DNA from: Brevibacterium sp. 239c | GTDB lineage: Bacteria > Actinomycetota > Actinomycetes > Actinomycetales > Brevibacteriaceae | DNA length: 52,426 nucleotides | NCBI RefSeq assembly: GCF_900169365.1 | Contig: NZ_FXZH01000026.1 | Span: 1-52,426 of the forward strand | Direction of reading: 5' to 3' | Part shown: positions 1 to 7,029 of the stretch, piece after piece | How positions within the stretch are numbered: the first letter of the stretch is position 1 | Layout: the number at the start of each line of letters is the position of its first letter | Translations under genes and position numbers: made by a program | The notes under the pieces: model-generated | The model's database searches: none | What the model was told of the DNA's origin: nothing | Seen by the model: only the letters and a program-made list of their open reading frames with translations

Positions 1-123
1 GTTTTGCGGTGGTGATAGTGGTGGGGAAACGCCCGGTTAACCGTTCCGATCCCGGTAGCTAAGCCCATTCGCGCTGATGGTACTGCAACTTGGTGGTTGT
101 GGGAGAGTAAGTGACTGCCGCAA
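1..123 (+). rRNA. rrf: 5S ribosomal RNA
   Basis: This is the 5S RNA of the large ribosomal subunit. The typical actinobacterial core is visible: GGGAAACGCCCGGTTA near 25, TCCCGGTAGCTAAGCCC near 51-66, GATGGTACTGCA near 76-87 and GGGAGAGTAAG near 100. The ends pair as the terminal helix, TTGCGG (4-9) with CCGCAA (118-123). The gene may begin at or just before base 1, so the window probably opens at the distal end of an rRNA operon whose 16S and 23S lie outside. Confidence 0.93.
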
Positions 124-136
124 TATTCTTAAGGGG

Positions 137-165
137 AGGCCATCCTGTCGTTGACGGGGTGGCCT
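137..165 (+). terminator. Intrinsic terminator of the rRNA operon
   Basis: AGGCCATCC (137-145) pairs with GGGTGGCCT (157-165), including one G-U pair, around an 11-nt loop. A pyrimidine-rich stretch follows. It starts 13 nt after the 5S terminal helix, where an rRNA operon terminator is expected. Confidence 0.75.
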
Positions 166-454
166 TCCTGCTTTGGTTGGGGGTTATTCCACTTTGGTGG
201 GGTGGCCCCTTTCTTGTATTCATGGCCTTGTGTGTTTTCATGTGGGTGGGGTTGTGTTGGGGGTTGTCGCGTGTGTTGCGGGATGACCTCCTTTTCATAT
301 TCACGTTGATGTGGCGCAGATCTTCATTGCATCGGGCAAGTGGGTGGTGCGCAGCCCATCGAGCAACAATGCAGAACCTTTCCGACCGTGATCGCACCCA
401 CATCGTCACTGGTTGGGTAGTGTGGTGGTGACTTAACATAGGAAGGTACCGCTC
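166..454. other. Intergenic spacer, no supported gene
   Basis: The stretch between the rRNA terminator and the BCCT carrier is G/T-rich on the plus strand. Short open frames exist on both strands (for example 111-431 plus) but have no Shine-Dalgarno support and no recognisable protein. The promoter of the carrier must lie here. TAACAT at 434-439 is a possible -10, but it would leave almost no leader, so I do not call it. Confidence 0.5.
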
Positions 455-2251
455 ATGCTCAACCGTCTGCACGATTCCCTCAGACTCCGGACGAACCCGG
501 CGATCTTCTTTTCATCAGCCGCGGTCATTATCCTGTTCGTACTCGCGACCATCTTCTTCACCGACGCTCTCGACACTGGTGTCTCTGCAGCTTCGGACTG
601 GTTGCTGACGAACCTCGGTTGGTTCTACATCCTCGGCGTCACCGTCTTCCTGGTCTTCCTCATCTACATTGCCGCATCGCGCTATGGCCGGGCCAAGCTC
701 GGCCCAGACAACGAAGAACCGGAGCACTCGAACGGTGCCTGGTTCGCCATGTTGTTCGCCGCCGGCATCGGATCGATTCTCATGTTCTGGGGCGTCGCGG
801 AGCCCGTCAGCCACTTCGGTGACCCGCCTCGAGGCTCCTTGGGAATTGAACCCGGCACCGTGGAAGCCGCCACGGACGCGATGAACTTCACCTACTACCA
901 CTTCACCCTGCACACCTGGACGATCTTCACCTTGCCGGCGCTGTGCTTTGCCTACTTCATCCATAAGAGGAACCTGCCACCACGCGTGAGCTCGATCTTC
1001 CAGCCGATTCTCGGGGAGAAGATCCACGGTCCCATCGGCAAGTTCATCGATGTCGTTGCCATCATCGGCACTGTCTTCGGCATTGCGGTATCCATCGGTC
1101 TCGGCACCCTGCAGATCAACGGCGGTCTGGCGGAGATCATCGGCATCCCGGAGAACGCACTCTGGCAGCTGATCATCATCGGTGTTGTCTGCGGTCTGGC
1201 GACTATTTCTGTATCCATGGGCCTGGACAAAGGCATCAAGGTCCTGTCGAACATCAACATTGTGATGGCTGTTCTGCTGCTGATCTTCATCATCGTTCTG
1301 GGACCGACGCTGTTCATGGCCCGCGGCATCTTCGAGTCGTTGGGCACCTACATCCAGACCCTTCCCGAGTTGGCGCTGTGGAATGATACGTTCGCCGATA
1401 CCGGGTGGCAGAACACGTGGACGGTCTTCTACTGGGCTTGGACGATTACCTGGTCGCCCTTCGTCGGAATCTTCATCGCCCGCATCTCCCGCGGTCGCAC
1501 GATCCGACAGTTCGTCATCGGTGTCCTCGCTGTTCCCTCGGCCTTCTCCATCCTCTGGTTCGGTGTCTTCGGCTACGCATCCTTCGACATCGAGTTCAAC
1601 AAGGGTGGAGGCCTCGTCGATCGAGTCGTCGGCGAGGGGGACATCCCAGGAGCCCTCTTCGCGTTCCTCGAGCACTATCCGCTCTCAGGCCCTGTGTCCG
1701 TGATCGCCATCATCCTTGTGATCATCTTCTTCGTCACCTCGGTGGACTCTGCCGCGTTGGTGGTGGACACCATGAACAATGGCCACGAAGACTTCAACCC
1801 CTTGGGGCAGCGCATATTCTGGGCGGTCTCCGTCGCAGTCGTCACCGCCGCCCTGCTCGTCTTCTCAGGCTCGGGCGGGCTCGAAGCATTGCAGTCGACG
1901 ATCATCCTCGTCGGATTGCCGTTCTTCATCATCGCGTACTTCCAGATCTACGCTCTCATGCGCGCGTTGCGCGAAGACGCAGGTGAACTTCCACGAGTGC
2001 GAATGCGCAAATGGAAGAAGGTTCTCCCACCCGAGGAAGTCGAGCGCAGAGCCGACGATGATGACGTCTTCGGTCACGAGTACGACGATGAGGAAGAGGT
2101 CGTCACCGCGCCCGAAGCGGTTGAGCCGGCACCCGAGTTCCGCGACCCCTACATCACCGATGAGAGCAAGCAGAAACGGCGTCATGGCACTCTCGCCAGC
2201 AGGACCGGCAGTGCCAAGAAGGAACCGCAGGCTCCGAGGTCATCCGAATGA
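455..2251 (+). CDS. BCCT-family choline/glycine betaine transporter
   Basis: Membrane carrier (598 aa) of the betaine/choline/carnitine transporter family, which imports quaternary ammonium osmolytes using an ion gradient. About twelve hydrophobic segments are visible. The first family motif is at about residues 103-120 (AGIGSILMFWGVAEP) and the second at about 325-350 (FYWAWTITWSPFVG, then ARISRGRTIR). A highly acidic and then basic cytosolic tail follows after about residue 505, as in osmosensing BCCT members. AGGAAGG lies 8 nt before the ATG. The neighbouring betB-betA genes make choline or betaine the likely substrate. The glycine motif reads Gly-Ile-Gly instead of Gly-Met-Gly, and the substrate box reads Trp-Ala-Trp-Thr, so the exact substrate and coupling ion are uncertain. 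Confidence 0.9.
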   Translation: MLNRLHDSLRLRTNPAIFFSSAAVIILFVLATIFFTDALDTGVSAASDWLLTNLGWFYILGVTVFLVFLIYIAASRYGRAKLGPDNEEPEHSNGAWFAMLFAAGIGSILMFWGVAEPVSHFGDPPRGSLGIEPGTVEAATDAMNFTYYHFTLHTWTIFTLPALCFAYFIHKRNLPPRVSSIFQPILGEKIHGPIGKFIDVVAIIGTVFGIAVSIGLGTLQINGGLAEIIGIPENALWQLIIIGVVCGLATISVSMGLDKGIKVLSNINIVMAVLLLIFIIVLGPTLFMARGIFESLGTYIQTLPELALWNDTFADTGWQNTWTVFYWAWTITWSPFVGIFIARISRGRTIRQFVIGVLAVPSAFSILWFGVFGYASFDIEFNKGGGLVDRVVGEGDIPGALFAFLEHYPLSGPVSVIAIILVIIFFVTSVDSAALVVDTMNNGHEDFNPLGQRIFWAVSVAVVTAALLVFSGSGGLEALQSTIILVGLPFFIIAYFQIYALMRALREDAGELPRVRMRKWKKVLPPEEVERRADDDDVFGHEYDDEEEVVTAPEAVEPAPEFRDPYITDESKQKRRHGTLASRTGSAKKEPQAPRSSE

Positions 2252-2282
2252 TGCGGTGATTCCCACCTAGGACAGGCGAATT

Positions 2283-2317
2283 GACTGGCCATACCCGCAT
2301 GTCGGGTATGGTCAGTC
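2283..2317 (+). terminator. Strong hairpin after the BCCT gene
   Basis: A 15-bp stem, GACTGGCCATACCCG (2283-2297) with CGGGTATGGTCAGTC (2303-2317), has one G-U pair and a 5-nt loop. It lies 31 nt after the BCCT stop and before the end of the convergent thioesterase gene, so it could end transcripts from both sides. The T-tract is short (CCTTAT). Confidence 0.75.
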
Positions 2318-2341
2318 CCTTATCAGGTCATCGGCCTGAGC

Positions 2342-2383
2342 TTCGCGGCCTGGGTTTCGCGGCCTGGGTTTCGTGGCCGATGG
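2342..2383. repeat. Three tandem 14-bp units
   Basis: TTCGCGGCCTGGGT occurs at 2342-2355 and 2356-2369, followed by a diverged third unit at 2370-2383. The repeats lie between the converging carrier and thioesterase genes and have no obvious role. Confidence 0.7.
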
Positions 2384-2436
2384 CCGGTTACCGTGAGCCA
2401 GCTGCCTTGCCGTGAGCCGGCAGGGCAGTCGGTCTC

Positions 2437-2853
2437 CTATTTCCGCATTGCTGAAATGGTGCCGGATCCGACTGAGCACACATATTCCTGCCCGTCTTTG
2501 ATCGCACTGATTTCGACCTGGGTGACTGCCGATCGCGACGTGGCGGCTTGGACTGATGCTCGCGCGATGAGCTTCTCGCCTGCGGCTGGTCGCAGATAGG
2601 TCAGGTTGACCCCAGCCGTGAGTACTGCCGGGCCGAGCATCTGCCCACCGGCGAAGGTCAGGGCATTGTCGGCCAGATAGCATTGGACGCCGCCGTGGAC
2701 GTAGCCATGCTGCTGAAGATGGTGCGGCGTCAGATCAAGTTCGAGGGTGACACCCTCGTCGTCGTATTGGCACAGCGTCGTGCCCATCATTGTGCTGAAC
2801 GGCTGAGAAGCCAGAACGGACTGTGCATCCTCGAGTGAAGGGCTGGTCATCAT
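2437..2853 (-). CDS. PaaI-type hotdog-fold thioesterase
   Basis: Small (138 aa) acyl-CoA thioesterase of the hotdog superfamily, a type that hydrolyses acyl- or aryl-CoA thioesters. The signature is visible at about residues 44-63: HLQQHGYVHGGVQCYLADNA, with the HGG loop and the acidic residue on the following helix. The beta strands after it (GVNLTYLRPAAGEKLIARA) fit the family, and the length is normal. A GGAG lies just upstream of two consecutive ATG codons; the second (2850) has better spacing. The gene converges on the BCCT carrier and runs in the same direction as betB-betA, but a terminator lies between it and betA. The physiological substrate cannot be told from sequence. Confidence 0.85.
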   Translation of the reverse strand: MMTSPSLEDAQSVLASQPFSTMMGTTLCQYDDEGVTLELDLTPHHLQQHGYVHGGVQCYLADNALTFAGGQMLGPAVLTAGVNLTYLRPAAGEKLIARASVQAATSRSAVTQVEISAIKDGQEYVCSVGSGTISAMRK

Positions 2854-2982
2854 CGACTCCGATTCATCTGTGGCTCATGTGAGGTCTTCGTCAGGTTACT
2901 ATGTGGCAATTGCCGGGACTGCACATCGTCGCAGACACAGTCCCAGCCAGTACGCCATCAGCCCTGAGTCCTGAGACGTGAA

Positions 2983-3016
2983 GAGGAGGGCCCCGCTTGT
3001 CAGCGGAACCCTCCTC
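2983..3016 (-). terminator. Terminator of the betB-betA operon
   Basis: GAGGAGGG (2983-2990) pairs with CCCTCCTC (3009-3016). The stem continues inward through CCGCT/AGCGG after a 2-nt mismatch, with a tiny loop. It lies about 65 nt past the betA stop on the minus strand. Confidence 0.7.
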
Positions 3017-3082
3017 GATGGCCCTATCACCTTGCGTCAGAACACAGATCAGTGTCGACCGATCAGTGTCAGGTGACGGTGA

Positions 3083-4645
3083 TCAGGATCCTGATTTGAT
3101 CATTTCGGCGCACTTCTCGCCCATCATCATCACCGTGATGTTGGGGTTGACCGTCGTGATCTCCGGCATTGCGGAGGCATCGACGACGCGCAGTCGATTG
3201 ACGCCCTTGACCCGCAGCTGGGGATCCAATGGAGACGACTGGTCATCGGCTGCACCCATCCGCGCCGTGCCCACCGGGTGGTAGACGGTGTTGTGGGTGC
3301 GGGTGATGTAGTCCTCGATCTGCTCATCGGTCTGGACATCCTTGCCGGGGAAGAGCTCCTCACCGGCCCACTCGGACATGGCGTCCTGTGACACGATGGC
3401 ACGGGCCTTGCGGATGCCGGCGATCATGACACGCATATCGTGGCCCTCAGGGTCGGTGAAGTACCGAGGATCGACGTGGGGCTTGTCCCGGAAATCACGC
3501 GAACGCAGACGCACGGTGCCGCGTGAGCGGGCATGCGTGACGTTGGGTGTCAGACAGAAGGTGTTCTCCGATGTCGGGTAGCCCTGACGCAGTGTATGCA
3601 TATCGAACGGTACGGAACCGTAGTGCATCATCAGGTCGGGGCGGTCCAAGCCGTCTTCGGTGGGGGTGAAGATTCCGGCCTCCCACCACTGGGTGGAGTC
3701 GTCGACCATCGGCTTCTTCGCATCCCAGGCGATGACGCCTTCGGGGTGGTCCTGCAGGTGTTCACCGACACCCGGCGAATCCACGCGAACATCGACACCC
3801 ACCTCGGCGAGGTGGTCCTTGGGACCGATGCCCGAGAGCATCAGCAGCTGCGGGGTGTTGATCGCACCGGAGGAGACGATGACCTCGCGCTTGGCCTCAA
3901 TGCGCTTGGTGTGGCCGAAGGCGTTGTTGACGACGTGGACGCCGGTGCAGTTCTCCTCATCATCGAACTCGAGGACCTTGGCCTGAGTGTCGGTGAGGAT
4001 CGTGAGGTTCTCACGGTCGAGGATCGGGTGCAGGTAGGACACCGAGGAGGACGAACGGGTGCCGTCGGCCTTCCGGTTGACCTGGAAGAAGTTGGCACCG
4101 TTGATGACGGTTTCGCCTTCGTTGAACTGGACGCGGGGGATACCCTCCTGCTCACAGGCATCGAGCAGGGCAACACCGCAGGGGTCGTTCGGCGGCACAT
4201 TCATCAGGTGCACGGGGCCGTCGTGACCGTGGTGGTCACCGGGAAGCTCGTTGTTCTCCAGCTTCTTGTACAGGCCGAAGGTGTCCTTCGAACCCCAACC
4301 GGTGGCGCCGAACTTGGTCTCCCAGTCATCGAGATCCTCACGCGGGGCCCAGAAGGCGATGCACGAGTTGTGCGAGGAGCAGCCGCCGAGGACCTTCGCC
4401 CTGGCATGCCTCATATGAGAGTTGCCGTGCTCCTGCTTCTCGATGGGGTAGTCCCAGTCGAAGCCTGATTCGAGCAGTTCCATCCACCGATTGAGGCTGA
4501 GGACGACGTCTTCGCCGACATCGGTCGGGCCCGCTTCCAGCAGTCCGACGCTGACCTCGGGATCCTCGCTGAGGCGCGCGGCCACTGCAGCGCCCGCGGA
4601 GCCTCCGCCCACGACGACATAGTCAAAGCTATGAGTAGTTTCCAC
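3083..4645 (-). CDS. betA: Choline dehydrogenase (GMC oxidoreductase)
   Basis: FAD-dependent glucose-methanol-choline family oxidoreductase (520 aa), expected to oxidise choline to betaine aldehyde. The N-terminal Rossmann motif VVGGGSAGAAVAARL is at about residues 11-25. The first GMC signature contains GGCSSHNSC near residue 87, and the second is SSGAINTPQLLMLSGIGP near 258-275. The C-terminus carries the catalytic histidine region HPVGTARMG and the NPNIT motif. The gene lies 13 nt downstream of betB in the same operon, the usual partnership for glycine betaine synthesis. The GMC family is broad, so another alcohol substrate is possible, but the context favours choline. Confidence 0.88.
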   Translation of the reverse strand: METTHSFDYVVVGGGSAGAAVAARLSEDPEVSVGLLEAGPTDVGEDVVLSLNRWMELLESGFDWDYPIEKQEHGNSHMRHARAKVLGGCSSHNSCIAFWAPREDLDDWETKFGATGWGSKDTFGLYKKLENNELPGDHHGHDGPVHLMNVPPNDPCGVALLDACEQEGIPRVQFNEGETVINGANFFQVNRKADGTRSSSSVSYLHPILDRENLTILTDTQAKVLEFDDEENCTGVHVVNNAFGHTKRIEAKREVIVSSGAINTPQLLMLSGIGPKDHLAEVGVDVRVDSPGVGEHLQDHPEGVIAWDAKKPMVDDSTQWWEAGIFTPTEDGLDRPDLMMHYGSVPFDMHTLRQGYPTSENTFCLTPNVTHARSRGTVRLRSRDFRDKPHVDPRYFTDPEGHDMRVMIAGIRKARAIVSQDAMSEWAGEELFPGKDVQTDEQIEDYITRTHNTVYHPVGTARMGAADDQSSPLDPQLRVKGVNRLRVVDASAMPEITTVNPNITVMMMGEKCAEMIKSGS

Positions 4646-4658
4646 GTTCTGACTCTCC

Positions 4659-6137
4659 TTATTTGCTGTGATCGGGGAACCAGCCGGTCACGGCAGGTTC
4701 GAGGTTCTGGTAGATGTGCTTGGCTTCCTGGTATTCGGCCAGACCTGTCGGTCCCAGCTCGCGTCCGGAGCCTGACTGCTTGTATCCGCCCCACTCGGCC
4801 TGTGGCAGGTAGGGGTGGAAGTCGTTGATCCAGATGGTTCCGTGGCGCAGACGCTGGGCGACCAGCTGAGTCTTGCCCGCATCCTGGCTCCAGACGGCGC
4901 CGGCGAGACCGTAGTAGGTGTCGTTGGCGATCTCAACGGCCTCGTCGACCGTGGAGAAGGTCTCGACGGTGACGACAGGGCCGAATGCTTCGTCGGAGAC
5001 CACGGACATTCCACGCTTGACCTGATCGAGGATCGTGGGCAGGTAGTAGTAGCCCTTTTCCAGTTCGCCTTCGCCCCATGTGCCGCCGCAGCGCACGCGA
5101 GCACCTTCGGCGACGCCCTTGTCGACATAGGCGGTGACCTTGTCGCGGTGGGCTGCGGAGATGAGCGGTCCGGTTTCGGCGTTGTCATCGAAGGGTCCGC
5201 CGAGGCGGATCTGCTGAGCACGCTCGACGAGGCGGTCGACGAACTTCTCGGCGATCGACTCTTCGACGATCAGTCGGGCACCGGCGGAGCAGACCTGACC
5301 GGAGTGGACGAATGCGGCGTTGAGCGCATTGTCGACAGCGGCCTCGAAGTCGGCATCGGCGAAGACGACGTTCGGGTTCTTCCCGCCAAGTTCCAGGGCG
5401 ATCTTCTTCACAGTTGCCGCCGCGTTGGCAGCCAGCAGACGTCCCGTGACCAGGCCGCCGGTGAAGGAGACCATGTCGATGTCCTCATGGGTCGACAGCG
5501 GTGCTCCAGCATCTGCACCGGCGCCGAGGATCAGGTTGCCCACACCGGCAGGCAGGCCCAGCTCTTCAAGCACCTGCATCGTCAGGATTGCCGTGTGAGG
5601 TGTGAGCTCGGCGGGCTTGAGGATGAACGTGTTGCCGGCTGCCAAGGCGGGTGCGATCTTCCATGCGGCCTGCAGCAGCGGGTAGTTCCACGGTGTGATG
5701 AGGGCGCAGACGCCGACTGGTTCGTGGACGATGCGGCTGGCGACGGTGTCGGTGCCGGCATCGACGACGCGGCCTGCGTCGTTGGCGGCAAGCTTGCCGA
5801 AGTAGTCGAAGCAGTTGGCGATGTCTTCCATGTCGATCTCGGACTCGACATAGCGTTTGCCTGTGTCGAGCGACTCGGCACGAGCGAACTCGGCATTGCG
5901 CTCACGCAGGACCGACGCGAATTTGAGGAGCATGTCGCCTCGTTCGCTGGCGGGCACGCTTGACCAGACGCCCGAGTCATAGGCCCGACGTGCGGCAGCG
6001 ATCGCGAGCTCGGTGTCGGCTGGGCTGGCTTCGTCCACCTCGGCGACGAAGCTGCCGTCGGCAGGATTGTGGATCTCTCTGATCCCACCGTTCTGGGCCG
6101 AAACCCACTGTCCATCGATGAAAAGCGTGTTGGGCAC
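4659..6137 (-). CDS. betB: Betaine aldehyde dehydrogenase
   Basis: NAD(P)-dependent aldehyde dehydrogenase (492 aa), expected to oxidise betaine aldehyde to glycine betaine. Visible features are the FTPWNYP-type cofactor region (LITPWNYPLLQAAWK near 142-156), the catalytic glutamate in ELGGKNPNVVF (near 249-259) and the catalytic cysteine in SGQVCSAGARL (near 277-287). The start is a GTG at 6137 with AGGAG five bases upstream. It is the first gene of betB-betA. No betI-type repressor is present in the window, so regulation is unresolved. Confidence 0.9.
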   Translation of the reverse strand: MPNTLFIDGQWVSAQNGGIREIHNPADGSFVAEVDEASPADTELAIAAARRAYDSGVWSSVPASERGDMLLKFASVLRERNAEFARAESLDTGKRYVESEIDMEDIANCFDYFGKLAANDAGRVVDAGTDTVASRIVHEPVGVCALITPWNYPLLQAAWKIAPALAAGNTFILKPAELTPHTAILTMQVLEELGLPAGVGNLILGAGADAGAPLSTHEDIDMVSFTGGLVTGRLLAANAAATVKKIALELGGKNPNVVFADADFEAAVDNALNAAFVHSGQVCSAGARLIVEESIAEKFVDRLVERAQQIRLGGPFDDNAETGPLISAAHRDKVTAYVDKGVAEGARVRCGGTWGEGELEKGYYYLPTILDQVKRGMSVVSDEAFGPVVTVETFSTVDEAVEIANDTYYGLAGAVWSQDAGKTQLVAQRLRHGTIWINDFHPYLPQAEWGGYKQSGSGRELGPTGLAEYQEAKHIYQNLEPAVTGWFPDHSK

Positions 6138-7029
6138 GTTGTCTCCTGTTCCTTGATGGTGAAAGTCGCTGAAATTGAGTTTGAGGTTCTTAGGTGCACC
6201 ACTGTGGGCGGGGAGTCAATGCTGTGCGCATGCCTCCTCTTTCCGCTGGTGGTGACGCTTCCGGAAGCCACGATATGCGAACAAGGGTGTCCTATGCTCA
6301 ATCGAATGAATCGGATCACAGAATGGGGGCCTCATGGTACGCATATGCGGGGCTGCGCGGTGTTGGATTCCGGTATCTGTCTCCGCAATGGCGGTCCTGG
6401 AACTGTTGGCACCTTTGGTGCTGTGCCGAGCCGTCTTCTTCGGTTCTGGCTCAGAAGCCGCGGTGACAATGAGCACAATTGCAGGGAGGGCGATTGCGCA
6501 ATTGAAAGAGCCGACAATCCCACTGCAATGGCTGAAGTTACGGCTGGGAACGCTGTGTGTGCGCAGGTAAATTGTAATTGCTGATGTAGTTGTGCGTGTC
6601 AATAATGCCATTGATGCGGGCGTGGACAAGGAATTGACTCTCATGCTCGAATCCTCCACGCCAGGCTTCATTAATCCCCTACTGACCGCGATGAGATGAT
6701 CGTACGTCGCCGCAGACCACTGCTGGCGGGACGTTTCGCCGTGATTCTAACAGAGGCGTTGAGCGAGCCCTTGAACGATTGCTCGGCCCGGATTTCAAAT
6801 AGGGGAGCGTTCCTTCTAACCATTCGACCAGTGGTCACATGACCGCTGGAGGTTACGGAAGACCCTCAAGCAATTCGGCCTTAACTGCCCGCCTGCGGAG
6901 AAAGAGAACTTACCGCGGCCGCTGCCGCTCTTCACCCACCGTCAATACGTGTCCCCACGCACAGGACTCAACCGTTTCGAGTGCACTAGAATGGTGCGGA
7001 ATCATTGAAAAGACTTTATAGGGAGAATC
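6138..7029. other. Long intergenic region, no supported gene
   Basis: Nearly 900 bases separate the divergent betB and RGG/TPR genes. Open frames on both strands (for example 6216-6671 minus and 6334-6570 plus) overlap each other, lack ribosome sites and match no family I recognise. The region should hold both promoters. A TTGACT-like element on the minus strand near 6213-6218 lies about 75 nt before betB, without a convincing -10. The region could be a decayed gene or could hold an unrecognised small RNA. Confidence 0.5.
6987..6992 (+). promoter_or_regulatory. Putative -10 element for the RGG/TPR gene
   Basis: TAGAAT lies 37 nt upstream of the GTG at 7030. It fits the actinobacterial TANNNT -10 pattern. 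No clear -35 is seen. Confidence 0.4.

Noticed and set aside
515..1675. A long antisense frame in the BCCT gene
   Set aside because: High GC makes antisense frames open. The sense frame carries clear BCCT motifs.
2393..2599. Short plus-strand frame after the BCCT gene
   Set aside because: It is antisense to the thioesterase and its upstream repeats, with no ribosome site.
6216..6671. A 151-codon minus-strand frame in the long spacer
   Set aside because: No ribosome site, no recognised domain and overlap with open frames on the other strand.
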